From Pseudoroseomonas cervicalis (GTDB lineage: Bacteria > Pseudomonadota > Alphaproteobacteria > Acetobacterales > Acetobacteraceae): a stretch of 64,000 nucleotides of DNA. The notes below the pieces were generated by a model. That model was not told the DNA's origin, searched no databases, and worked only from the letters and a program-made list of their open reading frames with translations. Position 1 is the first letter of the stretch. Each line of letters starts with the position of its first letter. A program made the position numbers and the translations under genes. The stretch is from contig NZ_JAUTAJ010000003.1 of NCBI RefSeq assembly GCF_030818485.1, positions 124,001 to 188,000 of the forward strand, given 5' to 3'. This document shows positions 17,202 through 25,926 of this stretch, piece after piece.

Positions 17202-18028
17202 GCCGCGCGATATTTGCGCCCGAGGAAGGTGCTGCCCACCACGGTGAGGACCAGCGTGACCGCCAGCAGGATGAAGGCCAGCGCCGCGCCGAAGGGCCAG
17301 TTGTTGCCGCGCACGAACTGGTCGTAGACGGCGGGCGCCATCATCTTGAATTGCGGCCCGCCCAGCAGGACCGGCGTGGCGTAGGCGTTCATGCAGAGGA
17401 TGAACACCAGCACCGAGCCCGCGGCCACGCCGGGCAGCGCCAGCGGCAGCACCACGCGGCGAAACACCGTCATCGGCCTGGCGCCGAGATTGGCCGCCGC
17501 TTCCTCCGCCTGGCGCGGGATGCCCTCGATCACCGCCGAGAGCGTCAGGATCATGTAGGGCAGCACCACGGCGACGATGCCGACCACGACGGAGCCGGCA
17601 TTGTAGAGCAGCGGCAGCGGCGCGCTGATCAGGCCGAGCCCGCGCAGCGCGGCGTTGATCGCGCCCTCATTGCCCAGCAGCGCCATCCAGCCGGCGGAGC
17701 GCACGACATTGCCGACCAGCAGCGGAAACAGCACCAGGATGGTGGCCAGGCTCTTCCAGCGGCTTTCCATGCGCGCCAGCCAGTAGGCGGCGGGAAAGCC
17801 GATGGCCAGCGCCAGCAGGGTGCAGCCCAGCGCGACGCCGAGCGTGCTGAGCAGCACCTGCTGGTAGTAGGGGTCCTGGATGGCGCGCAGATAATTCTCC
17901 GCGCTCGTCGCCTCCACCATCAGCTCGGTCGGGCTGAAGCGGTTGAGCGAAATGCGGGCCAGCAGCAGCATCGGCGCCACCAGAAGGGTGAACACCAGGA
18001 GCCCGGCGGGAAGGACGAGCGCGGCCAT
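17198..18028 (-). CDS. Polyamine-type ABC transporter permease (PotB/PotH-like)
   Basis: This 276-residue inner-membrane protein has about six hydrophobic segments and the EAA loop RQAEEAAANLGARPMTVFRRVVLPLALPG. It is the last gene of a four-gene set (permease, ATPase, binding protein, permease) whose stops and starts lie within about 30 bp. With the PotD-like binding protein the cargo class is spermidine/putrescine or another small cation or amino compound. Confidence 0.9.
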   Translation of the reverse strand: MAALVLPAGLLVFTLLVAPMLLLARISLNRFSPTELMVEATSAENYLRAIQDPYYQQVLLSTLGVALGCTLLALAIGFPAAYWLARMESRWKSLATILVLFPLLVGNVVRSAGWMALLGNEGAINAALRGLGLISAPLPLLYNAGSVVVGIVAVVLPYMILTLSAVIEGIPRQAEEAAANLGARPMTVFRRVVLPLALPGVAAGSVLVFILCMNAYATPVLLGGPQFKMMAPAVYDQFVRGNNWPFGAALAFILLAVTLVLTVVGSTFLGRKYRAA

Positions 18029-18030
18029 GC

Positions 18031-19074
18031 TTACGCCTTGAACTGCTTGTTCCAGAAATCCAGGATCTCGCCATGCTGCTTGAGCAGATAGTCGTAATCC
18101 GGCGCGCGCAGGCGCTGCTGCTCGGCCTCGCTCAGGCTGATCTGGCTGGCGATCTCGGCCGGCAGCGAGGCGTCCTTCACCGTCGGCAGGTAGCCCATGC
18201 GGTCGGCGAAGGCGGCCTGGGCGGCCGGCTGCAGCGCCGCGTCCAGATAGGCGTAGGCATTGTCCTTGTTACGGCTGTTCTTCGGCACCGCCATCTCGAA
18301 GACGATGGCGTAGGCGCCCTCGGACGGCACCACATGCTTCACCGGGATGCCGGCCTTCTGCCACATGAAGCCGCGGGCCAGCCACATCGGCGTCATCCAC
18401 ACCTCTTCCGACTTCAGCGCCGCGGCCAGCGCCTCGTTCGAGGGATAGACCTTGGCGTCGAGCGAGCGCAGCTCCATCAGCTTCTGCCGCGCCGGGCCGT
18501 AATCGCTGAAGGAGCCGCCGCCAGCCATGGCGGCGGCGAAGGTGTTGGTGCTGTAGAGGATGTCGGAGAAGCCGACGCGGCCGCGATATTTCGGGTCCAG
18601 CATGTCGGCGAAGCTGGTCGGCGCCGTCGTCACCTTGTTCGGGTTGTAGAGCAGCACCAGCGCCGAATAGATATGCGGCACCGCATAGGGCTTGGCCAGC
18701 GCCGGCAGGATGGCGCTGCCGCGCTTCAGCTTACCCATGTCGAGCGTGTCGAAGGCACCCTGGGCCGAGATCATGTGCATGTCGGTGTCCGACAGGCAGG
18801 CGATGTCGAAGGTGCCGCGCCGCGCCTGGCGCTCGGCCAGCAGCTTGGTCTTGCGCGGATCGGCATTGGCGATGTCCTGCAGGACCTCAATGCCCTGCGG
18901 CGCCATCAGCGGCTGGTCGATATTGGCGCGCAGCAGCTCGCCATAATCGCCGCCCCAGGTGCCGACGACGACCTGCCTGGCCTGGGCGCGGGCGAGGCCC
19001 GGCAGGCCGGCGGTGATCGATGCCAGGGCGGCGGCGCTGCCGGCCAGCGCGGCGCGGCGGGTGATATTGGTCAT
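18031..19074 (-). CDS. PotD-like ABC transporter substrate-binding protein
   Basis: Predicted 347 residues, starting MTNITRRAALAGSAAALASI, a twin-arginine-type signal with cleavage near ARAQA. The mature protein (VVVGTWGGDYGELLRANI, FDIACLSDTDMHMISAQGAFDTLDMGKL, YLDAALQPAAQAAFADRMGYLPT) matches the COG0687 spermidine/putrescine-binding fold. It sits between the ATPase and permease genes of the same operon, with 2 bp to the next start. Ligand specificity cannot be read from sequence here. Confidence 0.88.
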   Translation of the reverse strand: MTNITRRAALAGSAAALASITAGLPGLARAQARQVVVGTWGGDYGELLRANIDQPLMAPQGIEVLQDIANADPRKTKLLAERQARRGTFDIACLSDTDMHMISAQGAFDTLDMGKLKRGSAILPALAKPYAVPHIYSALVLLYNPNKVTTAPTSFADMLDPKYRGRVGFSDILYSTNTFAAAMAGGGSFSDYGPARQKLMELRSLDAKVYPSNEALAAALKSEEVWMTPMWLARGFMWQKAGIPVKHVVPSEGAYAIVFEMAVPKNSRNKDNAYAYLDAALQPAAQAAFADRMGYLPTVKDASLPAEIASQISLSEAEQQRLRAPDYDYLLKQHGEILDFWNKQFKA

Positions 19075-19102
19075 GCCTCGTCTCCCATTGCGGTACTTCG
19101 CG

Positions 19103-20182
19103 TCAGTCCCTGAGGGCGGGCAGCAGCCGGGCGGCCTCGGCCTCCCAGCGCAGCGCCACGATGTCGCCCACGGCCAGGCGGCGCATCGGATCGCCGGGCG
19201 GCGGGGTCGGGCGCGCCACCAGCAGCTGCGTGCCATCCTGCTCGACATGGTATTCGGTCTGCGCGCCGAGATAGGTGATGGCGGTGATGCGCGCCGCCCC
19301 CTGCCCCGGCTGCAGCGCGATGCGCTCCGGCCGCAGCGCCAGCAGCGCCTCGCCCGGCTGGGCGCCGGGCTGCGCCGCCGGCGCCCCCTGCTCCGGGTCG
19401 CAATAGAGCAGCGCGCCGCCACGGGCGCGGAACTCGCCCGGCGCTTCCAGCCGACCCTCGACCAGGTTGCAGCGGCCGACGAAGCCGGCGACGAAGGGGT
19501 CGGCCGGGTGCTCATACAGCTCCTCGGCGGTGCCGACCTGGCGCACCCGGCCGCGATCCATGACGACCAGCCGGTCGGCCATGGTCAGCGCCTCCTCCTG
19601 GTCATGCGTCACGATCAGGGTGGTGAGGCCGAGGCGCTGCTGCAAAGCGCGGATCTCCATGCGCACCTCGCCGCGCAGCTTGGCGTCGAGGTTGGAGAGC
19701 GGCTCGTCCAGCAGGAACACCGCCGGGTTCACCACCAGGGCGCGGGCGAGTGCGACGCGCTGCTGCTGGCCGCCCGAAAGCTGGCGCGGCATGCGCTCGG
19801 CCAGATGGTCGAGGCGCACCAGGCGCAGCGCCTCGGCCACGCGGCTGTCACGCTCGGCGCGGCCCACCTTCCGCATCTCCAGCCCGAAGGCGACATTCTG
19901 CGCCACGCTCATATGCGGGAACAAGGCGTAGGACTGGAACACCATGCCGGTGTCGCGGGCATGCGCCGGGCGGCGGGTGACGTCCTGGCCGCCGATCAGG
20001 ATGCGCCCGGCGCTGGGCTCGATGAAGCCCGCCACCATGCGCAAGGTCGTCGTCTTGCCGCAGCCCGAGGGGCCGAGGAGGGCCACCATCTCGCCCTGCC
20101 GCACCTCGAGATCGACCCGCTCCACGGCGGTCGAGGCCCCGTAGCGCTTGTTCAGCGCCTCCAGCACCAGGCTGCCCATCAC
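19103..20182 (-). CDS. PotA-like ABC transporter ATPase with TOBE domain
   Basis: This 359-residue ATPase has Walker A GPSGCGKTT, Q-loop VFQSYALFPHMSV, signature LSGGQQQRVALARAL, Walker B VFLLDEPLSNLD and H-loop VTHDQEEA. A C-terminal TOBE-like regulatory domain (about 240-359) follows, as in PotA. The start could be either Met of the MMGS N-terminus (20182 or 20179). Confidence 0.93.
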   Translation of the reverse strand: MMGSLVLEALNKRYGASTAVERVDLEVRQGEMVALLGPSGCGKTTTLRMVAGFIEPSAGRILIGGQDVTRRPAHARDTGMVFQSYALFPHMSVAQNVAFGLEMRKVGRAERDSRVAEALRLVRLDHLAERMPRQLSGGQQQRVALARALVVNPAVFLLDEPLSNLDAKLRGEVRMEIRALQQRLGLTTLIVTHDQEEALTMADRLVVMDRGRVRQVGTAEELYEHPADPFVAGFVGRCNLVEGRLEAPGEFRARGGALLYCDPEQGAPAAQPGAQPGEALLALRPERIALQPGQGAARITAITYLGAQTEYHVEQDGTQLLVARPTPPPGDPMRRLAVGDIVALRWEAEAARLLPALRD

Positions 20183-20210
20183 TCATCTCCTCCGGCGTGG
20201 CGCGGTCTCG

Positions 20211-21020
20211 TCACACGATCCTCGACAGTTTCACGAAGCGGTCGGTCAGCAGCATCAGCCCGCCCACCAGCAGGATCTGCACGGTGGCCACGGCGGCCAG
20301 CGTCGGATCGATGCGGAATTCCAGATAGCTGAGCATGGCGACCGGCAGGGTGGTGCGGCCCGGGCCCACCAGCAGCAGGGTCAGTTCCAGATTCTCGAAG
20401 CTCTGGATGAAGGAGAACAGGGCGGCGGCGACGATGCCCGGCCGCAGCATCGGCAGCGTCACGCGGCGGAAGACGGTGAAGGGCCGGGCGCCGAGATTGG
20501 CCGCCGCCTCCTCCGCCTGCCGGTCCAGCCCCTGCAGGCTGGCCGAGACCAGCCGCACCGTCCAGGGAATGGTCAGCAGCACATGCGCGGCGACCAGCCC
20601 CTGCAGCGTCGCGGTGATGTCCTGGTCGATCCAGAATTCGGCGCGCAGATAGAACATGTAGAGGGCGGTGCCGGCGACCACGCCGGGCACGGCGAGCGGC
20701 CCCAGCAGCAGCGTGTTCCAGAAGCCCTTGCCCCGGATGCCGGAGCGGTGCAGCGCCAGCGCGGCGGCGGTGCCGCAGGGCACGCCGATCAGCGTCGCCA
20801 GCAGCGCCACCTGCAGGCTGGTCATGAAGCCGCGGGCGAATTCCTGCCGCGCCCAGGCATTGACATACCATTCCAGGGTGAAGCCCGGCGGCGGGAAGCT
20901 GACGATCTCCTGCCGGAAGACGCTGATCACCATCACCATCACCACCGGCGCCAGCATCAGCAGGAAGGCCAGGGCGACGGCGCCGAGGAACAGCAGGCGA
21001 CGGGGATCGGGCAGTGTCAT
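20211..21020 (-). CDS. Polyamine-type ABC transporter permease (PotC/PotI-like)
   Basis: A 269-residue inner-membrane permease with about six hydrophobic segments and the EAA loop RQAEEAAANLGARPFTVFRRVTLPMLRPG, nearly identical in wording to that of the other permease. It is first in the minus-strand transporter operon and is divergent from the P1-family peptidase gene, with 172 bp between them for promoters. Confidence 0.9.
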   Translation of the reverse strand: MTLPDPRRLLFLGAVALAFLLMLAPVVMVMVISVFRQEIVSFPPPGFTLEWYVNAWARQEFARGFMTSLQVALLATLIGVPCGTAAALALHRSGIRGKGFWNTLLLGPLAVPGVVAGTALYMFYLRAEFWIDQDITATLQGLVAAHVLLTIPWTVRLVSASLQGLDRQAEEAAANLGARPFTVFRRVTLPMLRPGIVAAALFSFIQSFENLELTLLLVGPGRTTLPVAMLSYLEFRIDPTLAAVATVQILLVGGLMLLTDRFVKLSRIV

Positions 21021-21192
21021 TCGGGCAACCTCCGGCGACAACCTGCCCGCTGTCGGTCGGCGCGTCGAGAGCGCATCACGTCCGCGGGAGAGGCTTTGTC
21101 GGCCCGTATCGCCAAGCAAGCGCCGGACCACGATACGGCGCCGAGACGAGCGCCAGGCTGGACAGGGTGCCGGGGCGCGGCATCATGGCGGC

Positions 21193-22185
21193 ATGAGCGC
21201 ATCCCTGAACCTGCTGACCGACATCGCCGGCGTCACCGTGGGCCATGCGACCGAGCTCGGCCTCGGCTCCGGCGTCACCGCCATCCTGTTCGACCGGCCG
21301 GCCGTGGCCTCGGTGGTGATCGGCGGCGGCGCGCCGGGCTCGCGCGACACCGCGCTGCTCGATCCCTCGGCAACGGTGGAGGTGGTGGATGGCATCGTGC
21401 TGTCGGGCGGCTCGACCTTCGGCCTCGATGCCGGGGGCGGGGTGCAGGCGGCGCTGCGCGAGGCCGGGCGCGGCCAGGTCTTCGCCGGCATCACCATCCC
21501 GCTGGCGCCGCAGGCCATCCTGTTCGACCTGCTGAATGGCGGAAACAAGGATTGGGGCCGCTTCCCGCCCTATCGCGACCTCGGCTATGCGGCGGCCATG
21601 GCGGCGAAGCCCGGGCCTTTCGCCCTCGGCACGGTCGGCGCCGGAACGGGTGCCACCACGGCGACCGTGAAGGGCGGGCTGGGCTCGGCCAGCGCCATGA
21701 CGGAGAGCGGGCACATCGTCGCCGCCATCGTCGCGGTGAATGCGGTGGGCTCGCCGCTGGTGGGGGACGGGCCGCATTTCTGGGCGGCGCCCTTCGAGCG
21801 CGGGGCGGAGTTCGGCGGGCTCGGCGCGAAGTCGCGCTGTGACGAATCCGATCTGGCGCTGCGCTGCAAGGGCGGGCGCGGCACGGCGACCACCATCGGG
21901 CTGGTGGTCACCGATGCGGTGCTGGGCAAGGGGCAGGCGCAGCGCCTGGCGCGCATGGCCGATGACGGGCTGGCCCGCGCCATCTTTCCTGCCCATGCGC
22001 CGAATGATGGCGACACCATCTTCGCCGCCGCCACGGGGGAGAAGCCGGGCGCCGACCTGACGGAGCTCGGGCATCTGGCCGGCATCGTCATGGCGCGGGC
22101 GATCGCGCGCGGGGTGTATGAGGCGACCGCCCTGCCCTGGCCCGGCGCGCAGCCCGCCTGGCGCGACCGTTTCGCGCCAGGCTGA
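21193..22185 (+). CDS. P1-family peptidase (DmpA/L-aminopeptidase-like)
   Basis: A 330-residue protein of the N-terminal-nucleophile DmpA/NylC-like family, with NLLTDIAGVTVGHAT at the start, VLSGGSTFGLDAGGGV, and TVGAGTGATTATVKGGLGSAS before the expected self-cleavage site. In family members Ser or Thr lies eight residues before the Asn of the AxVAVN strand; here that position is Ile 175 (ESGHIVAAIVAVN). It may therefore not self-process in the usual way. It is divergent from the polyamine-type transporter operon, which suggests handling of imported peptides or amides. Its stop nearly touches the convergent dioxygenase gene. Confidence 0.85.
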   Translation: MSASLNLLTDIAGVTVGHATELGLGSGVTAILFDRPAVASVVIGGGAPGSRDTALLDPSATVEVVDGIVLSGGSTFGLDAGGGVQAALREAGRGQVFAGITIPLAPQAILFDLLNGGNKDWGRFPPYRDLGYAAAMAAKPGPFALGTVGAGTGATTATVKGGLGSASAMTESGHIVAAIVAVNAVGSPLVGDGPHFWAAPFERGAEFGGLGAKSRCDESDLALRCKGGRGTATTIGLVVTDAVLGKGQAQRLARMADDGLARAIFPAHAPNDGDTIFAAATGEKPGADLTELGHLAGIVMARAIARGVYEATALPWPGAQPAWRDRFAPG

Positions 22186-22192
22186 GCGACGC

Positions 22193-23131
22193 TCAGAGCG
22201 GCTTCAGCCCCCGCTCGATCTCGGCGCGGCGCGGCTCGAGGAAGGGCGGCAGGGCCAGGCGCTCGCCCAGGCTCTCCTTCGGCTCGTCGGCGTCGAAGCC
22301 GGGGCCATCGGTCGCGATCTCGTAGAGGATGCCGCCCGGCTCGCGGATGTAGAGGCTGCGGAAATAGAAGCGGTCCACCGGCCCGCTGCTGCGCAGGCCG
22401 AAGCGGTTCAGCCGGTCCACCCAGGCGCCGTAATCCGCGTCCGGGATGCGGAAGGCGACATGGTGCACCCCGCCGGCGCCGGGCCGGGCGGCGGCGAGCT
22501 TCGGTTCCTGCCGCATATGCAGCTCGGCGGCCGGGCCGCCCTCGCCCATCTCATAGACCTGCACGGGCACGCCGCCTGCGGCCTCGTAGCTGCGGGCGCG
22601 GCGCATCGCCATCACCTCGGTCGCGAAGGCGTCGCTGCGGCGGAGATCGGGCACGCTCATGGTGATGGGGCCGAGGCCGCGGATCTGCATCTCTGCTGCC
22701 ACGGGGCTCTTCGCCCAGGGATGGGCGACGCCACGGCCCTCATCATCGACCAGCGCCAGGCGCTGGCCCTCCGGATCCTCGAATTCCAGCTGCAGCCGGC
22801 CATCGACACGCTCGATGGCGCCCGCCTTGACGCCCTCGGCCGAGAGGCGCTCGGCCCAGTGGCGCAGGGCCGCCTCGCCGGCCACGCGCAGCCCGGTGCG
22901 GGTGACGCTGTTGGTGCCGCGCCGCTCGCGCTCCACCGGCCAGTCGAAGAAGGTCAGATCGGTGCCGGGGCTGGCTTCGCCATCGGCGTAGAACAGGTGA
23001 TAGGCGCTGGTGTCGTCCTGGTTGACGGTCTTCTTCACCAGCCGCATGCCCATCACGCGGGTGTAGAAATCATGGTTGCCCCGGGCATCGGCCGAGACGG
23101 CGGTCAGGTGGTGGATGCCGTGCAGCTGCAT
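22193..23131 (-). CDS. VOC-fold ring-cleaving dioxygenase (MhqO-like)
   Basis: This 312-residue protein has two vicinal-oxygen-chelate modules. Metal-ligand-like residues appear in GIHHLTAVS (N-terminal His), [11 protein letters not shown] (second His) and [11 protein letters not shown] (Glu), the pattern of hydroquinone or catechol extradiol dioxygenases such as MhqO. It lies 74 bp downstream of wrbA on the same strand, with a strong hairpin between, and shares a locus with a LysR regulator. Together these look like a quinone/hydroquinone detoxification unit. Confidence 0.87.
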   Translation of the reverse strand: MQLHGIHHLTAVSADARGNHDFYTRVMGMRLVKKTVNQDDTSAYHLFYADGEASPGTDLTFFDWPVERERRGTNSVTRTGLRVAGEAALRHWAERLSAEGVKAGAIERVDGRLQLEFEDPEGQRLALVDDEGRGVAHPWAKSPVAAEMQIRGLGPITMSVPDLRRSDAFATEVMAMRRARSYEAAGGVPVQVYEMGEGGPAAELHMRQEPKLAAARPGAGGVHHVAFRIPDADYGAWVDRLNRFGLRSSGPVDRFYFRSLYIREPGGILYEIATDGPGFDADEPKESLGERLALPPFLEPRRAEIERGLKPL

Positions 23132-23171
23132 GGCGGTCGCTCCTTCCAGGGGGGTCGTCGGCCGGCGGGGG

Positions 23172-23196
23172 CGCGGGGTGCCTGTGGCACCCCGCG
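23172..23196 (-). terminator. Hairpin between wrbA and the dioxygenase gene
   Basis: CGCGGGGTGCC (23172-23182) and GGCACCCCGCG (23186-23196) form a perfect 11-bp stem with a TGT loop just after the wrbA stop. No U-run follows on the minus strand; it may give partial termination or protect the wrbA message. Confidence 0.5.
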
Positions 23197-23205
23197 AGGC
23201 GTGCC

Positions 23206-23817
23206 TCAGGCGCGGCCGCGCAGCAGGGCGGCGGTCACCTCGGCCACATGGCGGCCCTGGCTCTTGGCCATTTCCAGCTCGGCCTCGGAAGGCTGGCGGG
23301 AGCCATCGCCGGCGGCGATGGTGCTGGCGCCATAGGGCGTGCCGCCATTGACCGTGGTGATGTCGAGCTGGCGCTTCTCGGTATAGGGCAGGCCGACGAT
23401 GGTCATGCCGAAATGCAGCAGATTGACCAGGGTGGAGATGATCGTCGTCTCCTGCCCGCCATGCTGCGAGGCGGTGGAGGTGAAGACCGAGCCCACCTTG
23501 CCCACCAGCTTGTCCTGGAACCACAGCCCGCCGGCCTGGTCGAGGAAGGAGGCCATCTGCGAGGCCATGCGGCCGAAGCGCGTCGGCGTGCCGAAGATGA
23601 TGGCGTCATACTCGGCCAGCTCGGCCACCGTGGCGATGGGCGCCTCCTGGTCCAGCTTGAAATACGCCGATTTGGCGACCTCGAGCGGCGCCGTCTCCGG
23701 CACGCGCTTGATCACCACCTCGCTGCCGGCGACCTGGCGGGCGCCCTCGGCCACCGCCTTCGCCATGGTCTCGATATGGCCATAGCTGGAATAGTAGAGG
23801 ACCAGGATCTTGCTCAT
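23206..23817 (-). CDS. wrbA: NAD(P)H:quinone oxidoreductase, flavodoxin-like
   Basis: WrbA reduces quinones by two electrons with NAD(P)H, avoiding semiquinone radicals. The 203-residue protein has the FMN phosphate loop [12 protein letters not shown] (residues 8-19), [26 protein letters not shown] and [30 protein letters not shown], all WrbA hallmarks. AAGGAG lies 6 bases before the ATG. It is divergent from a LysR gene across 123 bp. Confidence 0.95.
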   Translation of the reverse strand: MSKILVLYYSSYGHIETMAKAVAEGARQVAGSEVVIKRVPETAPLEVAKSAYFKLDQEAPIATVAELAEYDAIIFGTPTRFGRMASQMASFLDQAGGLWFQDKLVGKVGSVFTSTASQHGGQETTIISTLVNLLHFGMTIVGLPYTEKRQLDITTVNGGTPYGASTIAAGDGSRQPSEAELEMAKSQGRHVAEVTAALLRGRA

Positions 23818-23940
23818 GCGACGCTCCTTCGCTGGGCTGGCCCGGCAGGATGGGCCGGTTGCTTCGGGGAGAGAGTTGCGGTCGCCGGGCGTTTCCGGCA
23901 AGCGTGGGTTCGGAAACTTCATGTTCGCGGAACACGAACG
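23818..23940. promoter_or_regulatory. Divergent control region between wrbA and the LysR gene
   Basis: The 123 bp contain overlapping TTC/GAA half-sites at 23909-23938, including GTTCG-N7-CGAAC ending 2 bases before the LysR start and TTC-N9-GAA. Such dyads fit LysR T-N11-A type sites, so the regulator likely controls both directions from here. Confidence 0.4.
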
Positions 23941-24885
23941 ATGCGCCCCGATGTCGATGCGCTGGCGACCTTCCTGCAGGTGGTGGACAGCGGCAGCGTC
24001 ACCGCCGCCGCGGCAAGGCTGGGCCTGGCGAAATCCGTGGTCAGCAAGCGGGTGGCGCAGCTGGAGGCGCAGCTCTCCACCCAGCTGCTGAACCGCGCCC
24101 GGCGCCATGTGGCACCGACCGAGGCCGGCGCGCTGCTGGCCGAGCGGGCGCGCGCCCTGCTGGCGCAGCTCGACACCGTGGCGGATGAGGTGATGGCGCG
24201 CTCCGGCAAGCTGTCGGGGCAGCTGCGGCTGGCGGCGCCGCTGAGCTTCGGCACGCGGCATCTGGGGCCGCTGATCGCCGGCTTCATGCGCGCCTATCCG
24301 GAGATCGAGGTGGTGCTGGATCTGGACGACCGGCATGTCGACCTGCAGGCGGGGGCCTATGATCTCGGCCTGCGCATCGGGCGGCTGGCGGATTCGTCGC
24401 TCAGGGCCAGGCGGCTCGGCCTCAGCCGGCGGGTGCTGTGCTGCAGCGCGGATTACGCCGCGCGGCATGGCAGGCCGCGCAGCCTGGAGGCGCTGGCGGC
24501 GCATTCCTGCCTGGGCTACGCCAATGCCGCGGCCGGGCATCTCTGGCGCTTCGTGCCCGGCGATGGCGGGGCGCCGCGCTCGCTGGTGCTGCGCGGCCGG
24601 CTGACGGCCAACAGCGGCGAGGCGCTGCTGGAGGCCGCCTGCGCCGGCATCGGGCTGGTGGTGCTGCCGCGTTTCCTGATGGCGGCGCCGCTGCGCGAGG
24701 GGCGGCTGGTGGAGCTGGACATCCCCGGCTGGGTGCCGGAGCCGGACAATATCCAGCTGGTCTATCCGCCGACCCAGGCGCTGCCGCTGAAGACCCGCAC
24801 GCTGATCGAATACCTGGCCGAGCGCATCCGCGAGCCGTTTCCGTGGGACACGGCTTTCGCCGCGGACGGATCGGCGGCAGTCTGA
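23941..24885 (+). CDS. LysR-family transcriptional regulator
   Basis: This 314-residue protein has the LysR helix-turn-helix ([24 protein letters not shown], about residues 20-43) and a periplasmic-binding-fold effector domain (about 90-295). Position next to wrbA and the dioxygenase suggests a quinone-responsive activator. The start at 23941 has no clear ribosome-binding site, but it places the winged helix in the usual N-terminal position. Confidence 0.92.
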   Translation: MRPDVDALATFLQVVDSGSVTAAAARLGLAKSVVSKRVAQLEAQLSTQLLNRARRHVAPTEAGALLAERARALLAQLDTVADEVMARSGKLSGQLRLAAPLSFGTRHLGPLIAGFMRAYPEIEVVLDLDDRHVDLQAGAYDLGLRIGRLADSSLRARRLGLSRRVLCCSADYAARHGRPRSLEALAAHSCLGYANAAAGHLWRFVPGDGGAPRSLVLRGRLTANSGEALLEAACAGIGLVVLPRFLMAAPLREGRLVELDIPGWVPEPDNIQLVYPPTQALPLKTRTLIEYLAERIREPFPWDTAFAADGSAAV

Positions 24886-24912
24886 GGCGGATTGCAAGTC
24901 TGGAGTGCCGTC

Positions 24913-25872
24913 ATGACCCCTCCGCCCCTGCTGCCCGACAGCGAGGTGACCGATGCCCAGGCGCGGCTGCGCGAAGCGGGCGTCGCCATCGGCGATGTGC
25001 TGACCCATGAGATCGGGGCGGCGCGCGAGATGAATCGCCGCTACCAGGCGCATCTCAATGCCGGCGGGCCCGAGATGGCCGAGATCCGCGAGACGGTGCT
25101 GGAGGGCACCACGCCGCCGCTGCGGCTGCGGTTCTACCGCCCGCGCTCGGCGGCTGCCGGGCCGCTGCCCACCTATCTGCACATCCATGGCGGCGGCATG
25201 GCGGTCGGCACGCTGGACAGCCTGGATCGCTGGAAGCGCGAGATCGCCGACGAGACCGGCTATCTGGTGGTCGGGCTGGAATACGCGCTGGCGCCGGAGC
25301 ACCCCTTCCCCGCCGCGCTGCACCAGGTGATGGCGGCGCTGCGCTGGCTGCGCGACGGCGCGGCGGCGGAGGGCGTGGATGGCACACGCATCGCGGTGGG
25401 CGGCGATTCCGCCGGCGGCAATCTCGCCCTCAGCGCGCTGATGCATCTACGCGGGGCGGGCGAGGTGCTGCCGAAGCTCGGCGTCATCATCTATGGCATG
25501 CTGTCGGGGCGGCTCGACACGCCCTCGCATCGCGAGCGCGGCGATGGGCGGTTCGGCCTGTCGACGGCGCGGCTCGAGTGGTTCTGGTCGCGCTATGCGC
25601 CGGAGCCGGCGCTGCTGCAGAACCCCGCCGTGGCGCCCCTGCATGGCGATGTCACGGGCCTGCCGAAGCTGCTGCTGCTGGCGGCGGCACTGGACCCGCT
25701 GCTGGACGACACGCTGGATCTGGCGGCGGCGCTGAAGCAGGCCGGCGCGCCGCACAGCCTGACGGTGTATGAGGGCGTGCCGCATGGCTTCATCGGCCAG
25801 ACGGCGCTGCTGTCCAAGGCGAACGCGGCCCGCCGCGAGGTCAGCGCCGCCCTGAAACAGGCCCTGTCCTGA
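24913..25872 (+). CDS. HSL-type alpha/beta hydrolase (esterase)
   Basis: This 319-residue cytoplasmic hydrolase has the oxyanion motif [10 protein letters not shown] (about 95-104), nucleophile GDSAGGN (Ser near 169), acid DPLLDD and catalytic His in VPHGF. These mark the hormone-sensitive-lipase class of carboxylesterases. It follows the LysR gene by 27 bp and may be co-transcribed, then ends at a strong bidirectional terminator. Substrate unknown. Confidence 0.9.
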   Translation: MTPPPLLPDSEVTDAQARLREAGVAIGDVLTHEIGAAREMNRRYQAHLNAGGPEMAEIRETVLEGTTPPLRLRFYRPRSAAAGPLPTYLHIHGGGMAVGTLDSLDRWKREIADETGYLVVGLEYALAPEHPFPAALHQVMAALRWLRDGAAAEGVDGTRIAVGGDSAGGNLALSALMHLRGAGEVLPKLGVIIYGMLSGRLDTPSHRERGDGRFGLSTARLEWFWSRYAPEPALLQNPAVAPLHGDVTGLPKLLLLAAALDPLLDDTLDLAAALKQAGAPHSLTVYEGVPHGFIGQTALLSKANAARREVSAALKQALS

Positions 25873-25893
25873 ACTGACAGAAAAAAGATGGGG

Positions 25894-25926
25894 GTCCGGG
25901 GGAATTCCTTCCCCCGGACTTTTTTT
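25894..25926. terminator. Bidirectional intrinsic terminator
   Basis: Stem GTCCGGGGGAA (25894-25904) / TTCCCCCGGAC (25909-25919) with TTCC loop is followed by seven T on the plus strand and preceded by AAAAAA (25881-25886), which is the U-run for the other strand. It serves the convergent esterase (+) and PLP-enzyme (-) genes; the T-run overlaps the TAA stop of the latter. Confidence 0.92.
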
